Notes: generated by a model not told the origin, from the letters alone. 64,000 nucleotides of DNA from [Anoxybacillus] calidus (GCF_013760845.1 NZ_JACDUU010000007.1:147122-211121); one strand, 5' to 3'; shown: positions 32,043 to 41,665, counted from the stretch's first letter. Program-made: numbers and translations.

Positions 32043-33170
32043 TTAAATTTTTGTGTAGATTATTTCCCCATTTACCATTGTTAGGAGAGGTTTAGCTAAA
32101 TAGTGAAAAGGATGATAGCTCCACAAGACAATGTCTGCGTCTTTTCCAGGTTCTAAGCTGCCGATTCGGTGTTCCACTCCTAAATTGCGGGCCGGAAGAA
32201 TCGTAATTCCTTCAAGCGCTTTTTGCTCGCTTAATCCTTCGCGGACCGCAATCGAAGCACAAATGTTTAAATATTGAATCGGAGTATAAGGGTGATCAGT
32301 CGTAATGGAAACTTCCAATCCGATATCGTTAAGAATTTTATACGTCTCCCAGCTTTTATTTTTTAACTCAACTTTTGAGCGCCTTGTTAGTGTTGGCCCA
32401 ACGGAGACTTTTAAGTTTTTGCCCTTAAGTTCTTCTACGATTAGATGGCCTTCTGTGCAGTGCTCAATCCGCAAATCCAAATCAAATTCTTCAGCAAAGC
32501 GAATGGCGGAAATAATATCATCAGCACGGTGGGCATGAATACGTACGGGAATTTCCCGTTTTAATGCTTGAATAATTGGAATGACACGAAAATCATCCGT
32601 ATTGTCGCAATGCTTTGCTCTATAAAATGCTTCCCGCAGCATTCCCATAATTCCCATGCGGGTAATCGATTCTTTGTTTCCATGGCTGTGAATCCGCTTT
32701 GGATTCTCACCAAGAGCAATTTTGAGCCCTGCTGTTTCGCGAATAATCATTTTCGAGATATTTTTTCCATAGGTTTTAATGACTGACGTCGTTCCGCCGA
32801 TTACATTGGCGCTTCCCGGCATAATATGAACGGCCGTAATGCCATGAGTAATGGCATCGCGAAATCCAGGGTCAAGCGGATAAACGCTGTCGATTGCCCG
32901 GGTATGAGGGGTTATCACCTCAATCGTTTCATTGGCATCGTTTCCTGCCCAACCCGTTCCCTCATCATATAAACCTAAATGGGTATGCACATCAATAAAT
33001 CCAGGAAACAAATATTTTTCGGAACAATCGATGACTTGCGTATCTGCATCTGCTTCAAGCTGACGCCCTATTTTTTTAATTTTCCCATTTTCAACAAGTA
33101 AATCACCGTTTGTTACAGGTTCTGACGTAATTGGATAGATAGTTGCGTTTTTAAATAATATTTTTTTCAT
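32043..33170 (-). CDS. Metal-dependent amidohydrolase (imidazolonepropionase-like)
   Basis: A 375-residue amidohydrolase-superfamily enzyme. Metal-site marks in order: FIDVHTHLGLYDEG, a Lys in AGLKIALGENPK, VRIHAHRADD, RIEHCTEGH, and ITTDHPYTP with the catalytic Asp. The pattern fits imidazolonepropionase/isoaspartyl-peptidase-like members rather than HutI itself, which is encoded at 26302. Substrate unknown. Part of a minus pair with the gene at 33205. Confidence 0.82.
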   Translation of the reverse strand: MKKILFKNATIYPITSEPVTNGDLLVENGKIKKIGRQLEADADTQVIDCSEKYLFPGFIDVHTHLGLYDEGTGWAGNDANETIEVITPHTRAIDSVYPLDPGFRDAITHGITAVHIMPGSANVIGGTTSVIKTYGKNISKMIIRETAGLKIALGENPKRIHSHGNKESITRMGIMGMLREAFYRAKHCDNTDDFRVIPIIQALKREIPVRIHAHRADDIISAIRFAEEFDLDLRIEHCTEGHLIVEELKGKNLKVSVGPTLTRRSKVELKNKSWETYKILNDIGLEVSITTDHPYTPIQYLNICASIAVREGLSEQKALEGITILPARNLGVEHRIGSLEPGKDADIVLWSYHPFHYLAKPLLTMVNGEIIYTKI

Positions 33171-33204
33171 TGTAAACTCCCTTACTATTCTTGAGGTTCA
33201 TTAA

Positions 33205-34110
33205 CTACGATTGTAATATGTCATAAAGCGCTTCTTCAAGATAAGGGAAGGAAAAATTAAATCCCAATTTTTGTAGTTTTTCTGGCAATACTTGTTGTCC
33301 CTCAAGGACTAGAATACTCATTTCGCCAAGCAGCAGTCTTAAAGCAAAGTCAGGCACAGGCAGCCAATGAGGCCGATGAAGAACTTTAGCAACGGTTTGA
33401 CCAAATTCCTTCATTTTTGTTGGATGTGGCGCGGTAATATTAACAGCACCAGAGATATTTTGGGTATTTAATATAAATTCAATGGAACGAACGACATCTT
33501 TTATATGGACCCACGAGAGCCATTGATCTCCGGAACCGACCGTTCCACCAATGAAAAGCTTGTATGGCAATACGATTCGCGGAAGCGCCCCTTCTTCTTT
33601 GCCGAGAATAATACCGAAACGGGTGAATACGGTACGGACCCCCAATTGTTCCGCTTTTTTTGCTTCTTCTTCCCATGCGATGACTGTGCGGGCAAGAAAG
33701 TCGTTGACTGTTTTGGTACTTGATTCTGTAAAAACTTCATTCCACGATGTTCCGTAAATGCCGATGGCGCTGGCATTAATTAAGACTTCAGGTTTGTGTT
33801 CTAATTTTGTCATTAACTCTAATACCGCTTTTGTTGCCGATAAGCGGCTGTTCATAATCCGTTGCTTTCGTTTTTCTGTCCAACGGCCGCTGTTAATGGA
33901 CTCGCCGGCTAAATTAATGAAGGCATCGAGTGAGGAAATGTATTTTTCAGGTTGGCTTTCTGGCGTCAGCCATTCAATATAATGAATGCGGTCATTTGTC
34001 GAGGGGCGTGCTTTTCTTGTTAATATATAAACGTCATGTCCTTGTTTTTCCAGATAACTCGTTAAGGCTTTTCCAACAAAGCCCGTTCCGCCGGCAATGG
34101 CAATTTTCAT
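33205..34110 (-). CDS. yfhF: TIGR01777 family epimerase-like protein YfhF
   Basis: A 301-residue NAD(P)-binding protein of the extended SDR group. IAGGTGFVGKALTSYL near the N-terminus is the nucleotide-binding loop, NLAGESINSGRWTEKRK is characteristic of this family, and the C-terminal DUF1731 part includes PVPDFALRLLLGEM. It corresponds to B. subtilis YfhF, next to recX. The reaction is unknown. Confidence 0.88.
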   Translation of the reverse strand: MKIAIAGGTGFVGKALTSYLEKQGHDVYILTRKARPSTNDRIHYIEWLTPESQPEKYISSLDAFINLAGESINSGRWTEKRKQRIMNSRLSATKAVLELMTKLEHKPEVLINASAIGIYGTSWNEVFTESSTKTVNDFLARTVIAWEEEAKKAEQLGVRTVFTRFGIILGKEEGALPRIVLPYKLFIGGTVGSGDQWLSWVHIKDVVRSIEFILNTQNISGAVNITAPHPTKMKEFGQTVAKVLHRPHWLPVPDFALRLLLGEMSILVLEGQQVLPEKLQKLGFNFSFPYLEEALYDILQS

Positions 34111-34212
34111 CTTTCATCACCTGTCTATTTTATTTTTATGCTATGCATTTTCGCTTATTGTTAAGGAAATTCCTTTTTTAAATGTGCTACGATACATAAT
34201 GAGGTGTTGTCG

Positions 34213-35025
34213 ATGGCTTTAATTACAAAAATTACGGCACAAAAAGATAATCATGAACGGTTTAACGTATACATGGACCGGGGAAAAGGGGAAGAGTTTG
34301 CCTTTAGTGTTGACCAAGATGTGTTAATTAAATTCCAATTAAAAAAAGGGAAAGAAGTTGACGAGCTTGATATTCAGCAAATTTTATACGAAGATGACGT
34401 AAAAAAAGCGTATAATACCGCCTTGCGCTTTCTTGCCTATCGCATGCGATCAGAAAAAGAAGTAGCGGATTATTTGCGAAAAAAGGGGATTTTGGAGCCG
34501 ATTATTCGCGAAGTGTTTCATAAGCTGCGCGAATATAATTACGTCAATGATAAAGAGTTTGCCGCTGCTTATGTGCGCACGCAAAAAAATACAACTGCGA
34601 AAGGTCCGGAGGTTATTCGCCAGGAGCTTTATGATAAGGGGATTTCGGAGCCGCTTATCGCTGAAGCGCTCGAACAGTTTACTTTTGAAGAACAGCTTGC
34701 GACCGCAGGCAAGTTATATGAAAAAGCAAAAAAGCAAAATAAGAAATTTTCTTCGCAACAATGGAAACAACATATGGAGCAATTGCTGCGCCGCAAAGGT
34801 TTTTCATGGGAAATTATTCAACAAGTAATGAGCGAAAAAGGCGATGAGACAGATGAACAAGAAGAATGGGAAGCGCTTGAATACCACGGGTGGAAGGCGC
34901 ATCGGCGCTATGAAAAATACGAAGGATTTATGTATGAACAAAAGATGAAACAAGCTCTTTACCGTAAAGGGTTTTCGCTTGAGATGATTGAACAATTTTT
35001 GCAACGTTTAAAGGAAGAACAGTAG
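34213..35025 (+). CDS. recX: RecA regulator RecX
   Basis: A 270-residue regulator that binds RecA filaments and modulates recombination. ATG 34213 is 6 bases behind GAGGTG (34201-34206); the GTG at 34204 overlaps that site. It has the RecX repeats of three-helix units: ALRFLAYRMRSEKEVADYL, KLREYNYVNDKEFAAAYV, and further copies around GPEVIRQELYDKGI and ALYRKGFSLEMI. Divergent from yfhF as in B. subtilis (there named yfhG/recX). Confidence 0.93.
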   Translation: MALITKITAQKDNHERFNVYMDRGKGEEFAFSVDQDVLIKFQLKKGKEVDELDIQQILYEDDVKKAYNTALRFLAYRMRSEKEVADYLRKKGILEPIIREVFHKLREYNYVNDKEFAAAYVRTQKNTTAKGPEVIRQELYDKGISEPLIAEALEQFTFEEQLATAGKLYEKAKKQNKKFSSQQWKQHMEQLLRRKGFSWEIIQQVMSEKGDETDEQEEWEALEYHGWKAHRRYEKYEGFMYEQKMKQALYRKGFSLEMIEQFLQRLKEEQ

Positions 35026-35044
35026 GAGAAAAACTCTCCTACTG
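35020..35044. terminator. Hairpin shared by convergent gene ends
   Basis: CAGTAGGAG and CTCCTACTG form a strong stem with a short A-rich loop. It covers the recX stop and the last codons of the minus dehydrogenase. T runs are weak on both sides, so termination efficiency is uncertain. Confidence 0.5.
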
Positions 35045-35707
35045 AATAATAATTTCAGGCTGGCCGTTGTCTTCGGCAATGATTTGCCGCGCTACTTCTT
35101 TTGCAGTGCGCAGACGCGAGCGGTCTTTAATATGATCGGTTCCTTCCCAAAACGGCGTATCCATTCCGCCCATATAGACAGCGGTAACAGAGATATTTGT
35201 TTGTTCCAGTTCTTTTACAAGGCTCTCGCTAAAACCTCTAACAGCAAATTTGCTCGCAACATAGACGGATTCGTTTACTTTTCCTCTTAGGCCGGCAGTG
35301 GAAATAATATTGAGAATTTTGGCTTTTGGAATGGTATGAAAGTAAGGTAAAAATGCTTTTGTCATAAAAATAGTGCCTTTCACATTTGTTTCGATCATAT
35401 CATGAATTTGTTCCTCGGTAAGCGATGTGAACGGCCCAAAATACCCTACGCCGGCGTTATTGATTAAACAAGTCACTTGATGGCGTTTCAAAATCTCCTC
35501 TACGGTTGCTTTGACGTTTTCGTAATTGCGAATATCCAGCGTGTAGCTGAATGCTGTTCCGCCGCGTTGTTCAATTTCTTTTTGCACAGCTAAAAGAGGG
35601 TCCAAGCGTCTGCCTGTTAAGATGATTGTATTTCCTTGTTCGGCATACTGCAGAGCCAGTTCTTTACCCAACCCGGTGCCTGCACCGGTAATGACGATTG
35701 TTTCCAT
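35039..35707 (-). CDS. Short-chain dehydrogenase/reductase
   Basis: A 222-residue classical SDR. The nucleotide-binding loop is TGAGTGLGKELA, the structural motif is NNAGVGYFG, and the catalytic Ser and YxxxK are in ISTAGLRGKVNESVYVASK. Start behind GGAGAGATG. Substrate unknown. It converges with recX. Confidence 0.9.
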   Translation of the reverse strand: METIVITGAGTGLGKELALQYAEQGNTIILTGRRLDPLLAVQKEIEQRGGTAFSYTLDIRNYENVKATVEEILKRHQVTCLINNAGVGYFGPFTSLTEEQIHDMIETNVKGTIFMTKAFLPYFHTIPKAKILNIISTAGLRGKVNESVYVASKFAVRGFSESLVKELEQTNISVTAVYMGGMDTPFWEGTDHIKDRSRLRTAKEVARQIIAEDNGQPEIIIQ

Positions 35708-35764
35708 GTTTCATCTCTCCATTTTATAAAAATCGTTCGTATCTTATTGTATCGCAGTTTGCTT

Positions 35765-35793
35765 TTGTTTGAAAAAAATATTTCTAATATAAT
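35765..35793 (+). promoter_or_regulatory. Sigma-A promoter of yfhH
   Basis: TTGTTT (35765-35770), a 17-base spacer and a perfect TATAAT (35788-35793), ending 22 bases before the GTG start of yfhH. Confidence 0.65.
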
Positions 35794-35814
35794 AAAGAAA
35801 AGGGGGAGACAAAT

Positions 35815-36147
35815 GTGAGAGAACTTCATCAACAAAAACGTTACAGTGAAATGACGGAATATGAGTTAAAGCAAGAAATTGCCGCATTGACAGAAAAAGC
35901 GCGTAAGGCGGAACAAATGGGGATCGTTAATGAATTTGCCGTTTATGAACGGAAGATTGCCATGGCAAAAGCCTATTTGTTAAATCCCGAAGATTTTAAA
36001 CCTGGAGAGATATATGAAATTGTCGGGGATCCCGGCTCTTTTTTCAAAATTAAATATTTAAACGGAGTATTCGCCTGGGGGTATCGTTTAAACGGAAACG
36101 GCGAAGAAGAGGCGCTGCCGATTTCGCTTCTTTCCAAAGCCCGGTAA
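35815..36147 (+). CDS. yfhH: YfhH family protein (DUF1811)
   Basis: A 110-residue protein. It starts at GTG 35815, 7 bases behind GGGGGAG; the overlapping ATG at 35813 runs into a stop at once. The helical N-half contains YSEMTEYELKQEIAAL, and the C-half is a small beta domain (GEIYEIVGDPGSFFKIKYL). It matches B. subtilis YfhH; function unknown. Its stop is followed within 11 bases by a dispersed palindrome that probably terminates it. Confidence 0.88.
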   Translation: MRELHQQKRYSEMTEYELKQEIAALTEKARKAEQMGIVNEFAVYERKIAMAKAYLLNPEDFKPGEIYEIVGDPGSFFKIKYLNGVFAWGYRLNGNGEEEALPISLLSKAR

Positions 36148-36157
36148 TTAGCGGAAA

Positions 36158-36238
36158 GAGGCTGACTAAAGAGCGTCTGGCCTCATGTACAATAATTGGC
36201 AGATGAGGTTTGACACTTTACTTTAAGTCAGCCCTTTT
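36158..36238 (+). repeat. Dispersed nested palindrome, copy D (shortened core)
   Basis: GGCTGAC (36160-36166) pairs with GTCAGCC (36227-36233), followed by CTTTTCTTC. An inner stem CCTCAT/ATGAGG replaces the long AT-rich core of other copies. It lies 11 bases after the yfhH stop. Confidence 0.7.
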
Positions 36239-36253
36239 CTTCATCATATTACG

Positions 36254-36415
36254 TTACGATTGTTTTCGGGTTTGTCGCTCAAGAATAATTAAATCTTGTG
36301 TTTGTTGTGTTTCGCCATTTACTTGTGAATGGGCATGTTTCGGGTTTGCCCACGGTTGTTGAAAAGGGTTAGAATAAAGGTTATCATAAAACTTCTTTTT
36401 TGAATTTCGGCCCAT
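36254..36415 (-). CDS. YpzG-like small protein
   Basis: A 53-residue protein. The ATG at 36415 follows GGAGGTG. The conserved part is KKFYDNLYSNPFQQPWANP followed by KHAHSQVNGETQQTQ, which matches the YpzG-type family of small proteins from spore formers. Role unknown. Downstream of sspK on the same strand, so the pair may be made together during sporulation. Confidence 0.7.
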   Translation of the reverse strand: MGRNSKKKFYDNLYSNPFQQPWANPKHAHSQVNGETQQTQDLIILERQTRKQS

Positions 36416-36448
36416 GACAAAACACCTCCAAATGGTGTGTAACAATGA

Positions 36449-36610
36449 TTAAAACTGATCAGATCGTTCACCGGAAGCACGCATTCGCTCTTGCGGATGA
36501 GTGTTGGTTGTACCATCTGCACGTTTTGAGGCATACTCAGCTTTCGCGCGTGGCTCTCCTTCAAACTTGTTATTGTTTTGATTCGGAAAAGCTCGTTCTT
36601 TGTTCCGCAT
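36449..36610 (-). CDS. sspK: Small acid-soluble spore protein SspK
   Basis: A 53-residue minor spore protein. The ATG at 36610 follows GGAGGTG by 7 bases; the longer frame upstream lacks a site. The sequence [20 protein letters not shown] and then [20 protein letters not shown] is that of SspK, made in the forespore. Position between yfhH and yfhJ is the same as in B. subtilis. Confidence 0.93.
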   Translation of the reverse strand: MRNKERAFPNQNNNKFEGEPRAKAEYASKRADGTTNTHPQERMRASGERSDQF

Positions 36611-36771
36611 TGCTGTACACCTCCTTCGTTTTGTAAGCGACCATCGCTTTATGATTGAGCAGTAACGTTTTTCACTGTATTGCTCGTGTTGAGGAACAAC
36701 ACGTATTTTTATTATTAAGAAGTTTGTTTGCACTTATGTGTTCAAATACTGGTATTGGAGGTGAATAAAAG

Positions 36772-37050
36772 ATGATGGACATGAACGATTATTTTGAACG
36801 ATTAACGAATTATTTGCTTGAAAAAAATCAATCATTAGCTTACGCACAAGCGCGTACATGGGTGGAACTGTTATGGGAAGATTTTGAAACAACGTATGCG
36901 CGTGCTGGTTACTCATATAAAGGAAAAGAATTGACGGAGATGGTTGTGCGCAGGTGGATTGACCAGTACGGAGCGCGCTTGCATGAGTTTAAGACGAATA
37001 ATCCGAAATATAAACATTTGCTTAATCAAGAGGATTATCTGAAGCATTAA
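36772..37050 (+). CDS. yfhJ: YfhJ (WVELL family) protein
   Basis: A 92-residue protein. ATG 36772 is 9 bases behind GGAGGTG; nearby ATGs at 36775 and 36781 are possible starts. The family signature is ARTWVELLWEDFETTYARAG, with VVRRWIDQYG after it. Function unknown. Its stop is followed within 6 bases by repeat copy E. Confidence 0.9.
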   Translation: MMDMNDYFERLTNYLLEKNQSLAYAQARTWVELLWEDFETTYARAGYSYKGKELTEMVVRRWIDQYGARLHEFKTNNPKYKHLLNQEDYLKH

Positions 37051-37055
37051 CGAAA

Positions 37056-37180
37056 AGAGGCGAACTCAAAAGCAAAGTGTTAGCCCCCATAAACATAATA
37101 TATAGGATATAACTTGGATAAGAACGCTATATCTTATAGGGATTATGCGTGAGGTCAGACAATTATGATTCAGCCTCTTC
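37056..37180 (+). repeat. Dispersed nested palindrome, copy E
   Basis: A full-length copy with worn outer arms (AGAGGC.. / ..GCCTCT). Its core CATAATATATAGG-ATATAAC, then GGATAAGAACGCTATATCTTA and GCGTGAGGTCAGAC aligns base for base with copy H at 62262-62390 in the same orientation. Confidence 0.75.
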
Positions 37181-37189
37181 AGAGTGTAG

Positions 37190-37226
37190 GCAAAAATAGG
37201 GTTCAGACTTAACGTCTGAACCCTAT
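37190..37226 (-). terminator. Terminator of the yfhP gene
   Basis: ATAGGGTTCAGAC (37196-37208) and GTCTGAACCCTAT (37214-37226) form a perfect 13-base stem with a 5-base loop; on the minus strand TTTTTG follows. Confidence 0.85.
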
Positions 37227-37260
37227 TCTGATGAAAAAGAGCTGGGAAATGAAAAGACTT

Positions 37261-38241
37261 CTAATTTGGGATTAATTCGAGTTTTTTTCGCAATTTTCCT
37301 TCGCTGAAAATCCAACCTGTATAAGAGCTGACAATGTTTAAATCAAGATCAAGCTGAACGACGGCAACAAACGGATAGTAGCCTTTATTACGATAGCGCA
37401 AATCGGTAAAACGAACTTCGTAATGGTCGTTATATTCATTGATTTCCCAACGATATACGGGAGAAAACGATAAAAAGGCAGATAAATTATCATCTTTTTT
37501 AGCCGCCTCAATAATTGGATTATTGGGTACAGGGCATTTTTCAAAAGTGTCTAAAATCGAAATCTGTCCATACTTTGCACGTGCTACATAAAAATATTTT
37601 TTTGCGATGATGGCTAAGTGCCACTCATTGTAGCGAATCGTGGGCACGATAATAATGTCTTCTACATCGGGAATGAGTTTATGGACCGCCTTTTTTATGG
37701 TGAGTTGTTGGCGAAAACGTACGATGTAATATCCCGCTAATATGATATAAATAAATAAAAATGTATATCCAGGATGTGTACCGGAAAAGACAGCAGCGAT
37801 TCCTACAATATGCATCACGAAAATGAATGGGTCAAATGTATTAATAAGTCCAAGGGCAATCCATTTTTTTGTGAAAGGTCGCAATGCTTGCGTTCCATAA
37901 GCGTTAAAAATGTCAACAAAGACATGAAGAATAACTGCAATAAATGTCCAAATCCATAAATGAAACCAATTTACTTCAGGATAGAAGTAGTATATAATTC
38001 CGCTAATGAGTAAAGGCCATAATAGCACAGCAGGAATGGAATGTGTAATTCCGCGGTGATTGCGAATATATTTTGCATTATTTTTTAGTTTTAAAATGGT
38101 ATCTAAATCAGGTGCCTGTGATCCTGCCAATGTACCGATTAATACTGCTTTTGCCAGCGTTGGGTCTTGGGCAACAACTGGGTCTAATGCCGCCATACTT
38201 CCTAAAGCAATCCCCATTACAATATGCGTACCTGTATCCAA
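37261..38241 (-). CDS. yfhP: YfhP membrane-bound metal-dependent hydrolase family protein
   Basis: A 326-residue integral membrane protein of the YbcI/YdjM-like (DUF457) family. It starts at TTG 38241 behind AAGGAGGT. The N-terminal metal-site residues are in MDTGTHIVMGIALGS, AGSQAPDLDTI and NHRGITHSIP, with HVFVDIFNAYGTQ and three to four membrane segments following. The C-terminal 130 residues are soluble. In B. subtilis YfhP is a regulator of yfhQ/fabL-region genes; whether that holds here is not shown. Divergent from mutY with 246 bases between starts, in which nothing clear was found. Confidence 0.85.
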   Translation of the reverse strand: MDTGTHIVMGIALGSMAALDPVVAQDPTLAKAVLIGTLAGSQAPDLDTILKLKNNAKYIRNHRGITHSIPAVLLWPLLISGIIYYFYPEVNWFHLWIWTFIAVILHVFVDIFNAYGTQALRPFTKKWIALGLINTFDPFIFVMHIVGIAAVFSGTHPGYTFLFIYIILAGYYIVRFRQQLTIKKAVHKLIPDVEDIIIVPTIRYNEWHLAIIAKKYFYVARAKYGQISILDTFEKCPVPNNPIIEAAKKDDNLSAFLSFSPVYRWEINEYNDHYEVRFTDLRYRNKGYYPFVAVVQLDLDLNIVSSYTGWIFSEGKLRKKLELIPN

Positions 38242-38487
38242 TCAAGGGACCTCCTTAACATTTCTATTCGATAGTGTGTCCACATTTTTTTGAAAAAAGA
38301 GGATCTTATCACGATAAATCGGTTGAAAATTTTTGTTGATTATCATATAACAGAAGCAAACGTCATTCAATAATTATTTTCAGCATTATGTGGAAACATA
38401 CGCCATCTGAAGTTCATTTTTATGCATAAAAATAGTTGCAAATGACAGTTGGTGTTATTGTTAGTTTATCATCTTGGAGGAAGCAGC

Positions 38488-39591
38488 GTGAATCAAAATG
38501 TAAAACAAATTATAGAAGGATTTGATATAAAGGCATTTCAAAACGATTTAATTGGTTGGTTTGAGAAAGAACAACGTGATTTGCCATGGAGAAAAAATCA
38601 AGACCCGTATAAAGTATGGGTATCGGAAATCATGTTGCAGCAAACGAGAGTAGATACCGTAATTCCGTATTTTAATCGTTTTATTGAGCAATTTCCTACG
38701 CTGGAATCTTTAGCGGAAGCAGACGAGGAAAAAGTGTTAAAAGCTTGGGAAGGACTTGGATACTATTCACGTGTCCGCAATTTACATGCGGCGGTAAAGG
38801 AAGTGAAAGAGACATATGGCGGAAGAGTACCGAATACAGCAGAAGAATTTTCAAAGCTGAAAGGCGTTGGACCTTATACGACGGGGGCAGTGTTAAGTAT
38901 CGCTTACGGAATTCCCGAGCCAGCAGTAGACGGGAATGTGATGCGGGTATTGTCACGGATTTTTTTAGTATGGGAAGATATTGCAAAGGCAGGAACGAGA
39001 AAGGTTTTTGAAGAAATTGTAAGACAAATTATTTCTTATGATAACCCGTCTTATTTTAATCAAGGGTTAATGGAATTAGGGGCGTTAATTTGTGTTCCCG
39101 GCAGGCCGTCCTGTCTGCTTTGCCCTGTTCAAGCCCATTGCCGTGCCTTCCATGAAGGTGTTCAGTCCGAGCTTCCGGTAAAAACAAAAAAGGGAAAAGT
39201 GAAAGAAGTACAAATCAGCGCAGCTGTTTTAGAAAATGAAGAAGGAAAAATATTAATTCATAAACGGCCAAACGAGGGGTTATTAGCTAACTTATGGGAA
39301 TTCCCGAACTGTGAAACACCATTAACGTTGGAAAATCCAAAAGAGCAATTAAGAAATTTTTTACGAATAGAATACGGGATGGAAGTAGAATTGGCACAAC
39401 CGTTTGCTACGATTCAACACGTTTTTTCCCATTTAATTTGGAACATTGTCGTTTATCAAGGTAAAATCGTTGGTGATATAAAGGAAACAGAGAGACTAAA
39501 ACTAGTCGACAAACAAGAAATCGAAAACTACGCTTTCCCTGTCTCCCACCAGCGCATTTGGGGTCTGACCCCCACTACGTTAAAGTGTTAA
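38488..39591 (+). CDS. mutY: A/G-specific adenine glycosylase MutY
   Basis: A 367-residue DNA repair glycosylase that removes adenine opposite 8-oxoguanine. GTG 38488 is 7 bases behind GGAGG (38476-38480). Helix-hairpin-helix [18 protein letters not shown] with the catalytic Asp in [11 protein letters not shown], the 4Fe-4S cysteines in [17 protein letters not shown], and a C-terminal NUDIX-like 8-oxoG recognition domain ([19 protein letters not shown]). The last ten residues (GLTPTTLKC and the Trp before them) are coded by a short GGGGTCTGACCCC palindrome and look unlike normal MutY tails. Confidence 0.95.
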   Translation: MNQNVKQIIEGFDIKAFQNDLIGWFEKEQRDLPWRKNQDPYKVWVSEIMLQQTRVDTVIPYFNRFIEQFPTLESLAEADEEKVLKAWEGLGYYSRVRNLHAAVKEVKETYGGRVPNTAEEFSKLKGVGPYTTGAVLSIAYGIPEPAVDGNVMRVLSRIFLVWEDIAKAGTRKVFEEIVRQIISYDNPSYFNQGLMELGALICVPGRPSCLLCPVQAHCRAFHEGVQSELPVKTKKGKVKEVQISAAVLENEEGKILIHKRPNEGLLANLWEFPNCETPLTLENPKEQLRNFLRIEYGMEVELAQPFATIQHVFSHLIWNIVVYQGKIVGDIKETERLKLVDKQEIENYAFPVSHQRIWGLTPTTLKC

Positions 39592-39595
39592 AGTG

Positions 39596-39619
39596 TTTGG
39601 TGGGGAATTCCCCACCAAA
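39596..39619. terminator. Perfect 24-base palindrome between mutY and yfhS
   Basis: TTTGGTGGGGAA and TTCCCCACCAAA are perfect complements. No long T run follows, so it may be a weak bidirectional terminator or a protein site. Confidence 0.5.
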
Positions 39620-39621
39620 TG

Positions 39622-39846
39622 TTAGTCAAACGAAATTTGCGTGCCATGTGTGTAATCGGCTTCGTTTCGCTTTAAGCCACCACGTGCTTCGATTTCTTCA
39701 ATAATCTCGCGATGGATTGTTTGCCCTTCGGCATTTAAATATGGAGTGATTTGTTGGAATGAATGATGAAAAAAGGCAAGTTCGCTATCTTTCCATTCTG
39801 ACTTTGGAATCATTGAGAGTTCTGTCATATCACGTCCAACGTACAT
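39622..39846 (-). CDS. yfhS: YfhS-like small protein
   Basis: A 74-residue protein. The ATG at 39846 follows AAGGAGG by 9 bases; the 44 residues upstream in frame are a shadow of the fabL start region. It reads MYVGRDMTELSMIPKSEWKD and ends RNEADYTHGTQISFD. Length and place between mutY and fabL match B. subtilis yfhS, whose function is unknown. The name rests mainly on synteny. Confidence 0.7.
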   Translation of the reverse strand: MYVGRDMTELSMIPKSEWKDSELAFFHHSFQQITPYLNAEGQTIHREIIEEIEARGGLKRNEADYTHGTQISFD

Positions 39847-39916
39847 GAGCTTTTTCCTCCTTTTTCCTATAGTTTGAAAAAGGAGAGATATATTTATACA
39901 TAAAAAAGGAGAATGA

Positions 39917-40672
<756 letters not shown>

Positions 40673-40730
40673 TTTTTTTGGATAGAGAAGTCACCTCCTG
40701 GGTACATTAAATTCCGTGGAGGTGATAACG

Positions 40731-40922
40731 ATGGCTAATCAACCAAACAAAACAACAGCAGGTACGAACATTCAAGAAGTAAGACAACAAAATGCACAAT
40801 CTGCACAAGCTGGTGCTGCAGGTCAGTTCGGTACAGAATTTGGAGCTGAAACAAACGTGCAAGAAGTAAAACAACAAAACGCACAAGCAGAAGCTCGCAA
40901 ATCACAAAATTCAAGCAAATAA
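40731..40922 (+). CDS. sspE: Gamma-type small acid-soluble spore protein SspE
   Basis: A 63-residue storage protein of the spore core. ATG 40731 follows GGAGGTG. Two repeats with Gln-rich text are visible (TNIQEVRQQNAQSAQAG and TNVQEVKQQNAQAEARK), each next to a GTEFG-type GPR protease site. The forespore promoter could not be placed with confidence. It has its own strong terminator. Confidence 0.95.
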   Translation: MANQPNKTTAGTNIQEVRQQNAQSAQAGAAGQFGTEFGAETNVQEVKQQNAQAEARKSQNSSK

Positions 40923-40923
40923 C

Positions 40924-40968
40924 AAAAAAGCGGTACTCCTTTTTATTCGCAAGGAGTACCGCTTTTTT
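40924..40968 (+). terminator. Terminator of sspE
   Basis: GCGGTACTCCTT and AAGGAGTACCGC form a perfect 12-base stem followed by TTTTTT. From 40969 to 41161 no further gene was seen. Confidence 0.93.
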
Positions 40969-41161
40969 ACATTTAGGACATGTGGGCGCACGCTGAGTCA
41001 GTTAAGCTACTTCAATAAACCTGCTTTATCTGGATTTTATTGCTTAATCAACCCATCTGTTCTCTCGACAAAATTTGCTATTGCTCTACATATGTAGTCA
41101 AAGGAAAAAAGATTTTCCTCCCGAATTTAATATATAGTCACATAGGTTGGGGGAGGAATTG

Positions 41162-41464
41162 ATGGTGGAACAATTTGAGCGGCTTGTAAGCGAACAGTTA
41201 AAAACAATGGACCAACTTTTATTTCTTCAAGAAGAATTGGAGAGATGCCAAGCGATTGAAGAAGAGTTAATGAAGCTGCATAATAAGACGAAGTTGCGCT
41301 CCATTCAAGATGAAATAAATGCAATGAAAAAACAATTGCGGGAAATTCAACAAATATTTGAAAAGCAAACAGAAGAAGTGATTCAATCTTATCAACGTGC
41401 TCAACACAAAGCTTATGGGGCTGATCCGAAGTGTCTGATCTCATATGAAATCCAAAACATATAG
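41162..41464 (+). CDS. ygaB: YgaB-like coiled-coil protein
   Basis: A 100-residue protein. ATG 41162 is 6 bases behind GGGGGAGG. Almost all of it is a charged coiled coil (QLLFLQEELERCQAIEEELM, then IQDEINAMKKQLREIQQIF). It fits B. subtilis YgaB by place and character; function unknown. The last 15 or so residues (from about GADPKCLISY to the stop) are coded inside dispersed repeat copy F, so the original C-terminus has probably been replaced. Confidence 0.82.
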   Translation: MVEQFERLVSEQLKTMDQLLFLQEELERCQAIEEELMKLHNKTKLRSIQDEINAMKKQLREIQQIFEKQTEEVIQSYQRAQHKAYGADPKCLISYEIQNI

Positions 41465-41535
41465 TGTTCTCATCTAACGTTATATATGGTGGCTGTAGGG
41501 GATGACACTTTGCTTGAGTGTCAACCTCTTTTTTT
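41417..41535 (-). repeat. Dispersed nested palindrome, copy F
   Basis: Read on the minus strand it aligns with copy H: GAGGTTGACACT, then GTGTCATCCCCTACA, AACGTTAGATGAGAACACTA, GAGATCAGACACTT and GGATCAGCCCC. The plus-strand arms are GGGGCTGATCC (41417-41427) and TGTCAACCTC followed by TTTTTTT, so it can terminate ygaB. It starts inside the ygaB coding region. Confidence 0.8.
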
Positions 41536-41665
41536 AGTTATGATGAACGTTAGTCTAAGTCATTTGCGTGCTTGAAGTAGGAGACTTCTTTCGGAATGGT
41601 TTTAAATTGTGTATCGAACCGTTATAATAGTAAGAAAAGCGTCCAAATGAAAGTAGGGGAGAAAT

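Noticed and set aside
33501..33776. Overlapping frames on both strands within yfhF.
   Set aside because: Frame shadows of the epimerase-like gene; no sites or family marks.
37196..37226. Plus-strand terminator after yfhJ.
   Set aside because: The perfect stem has its T run only on the minus strand, so it was assigned to yfhP.
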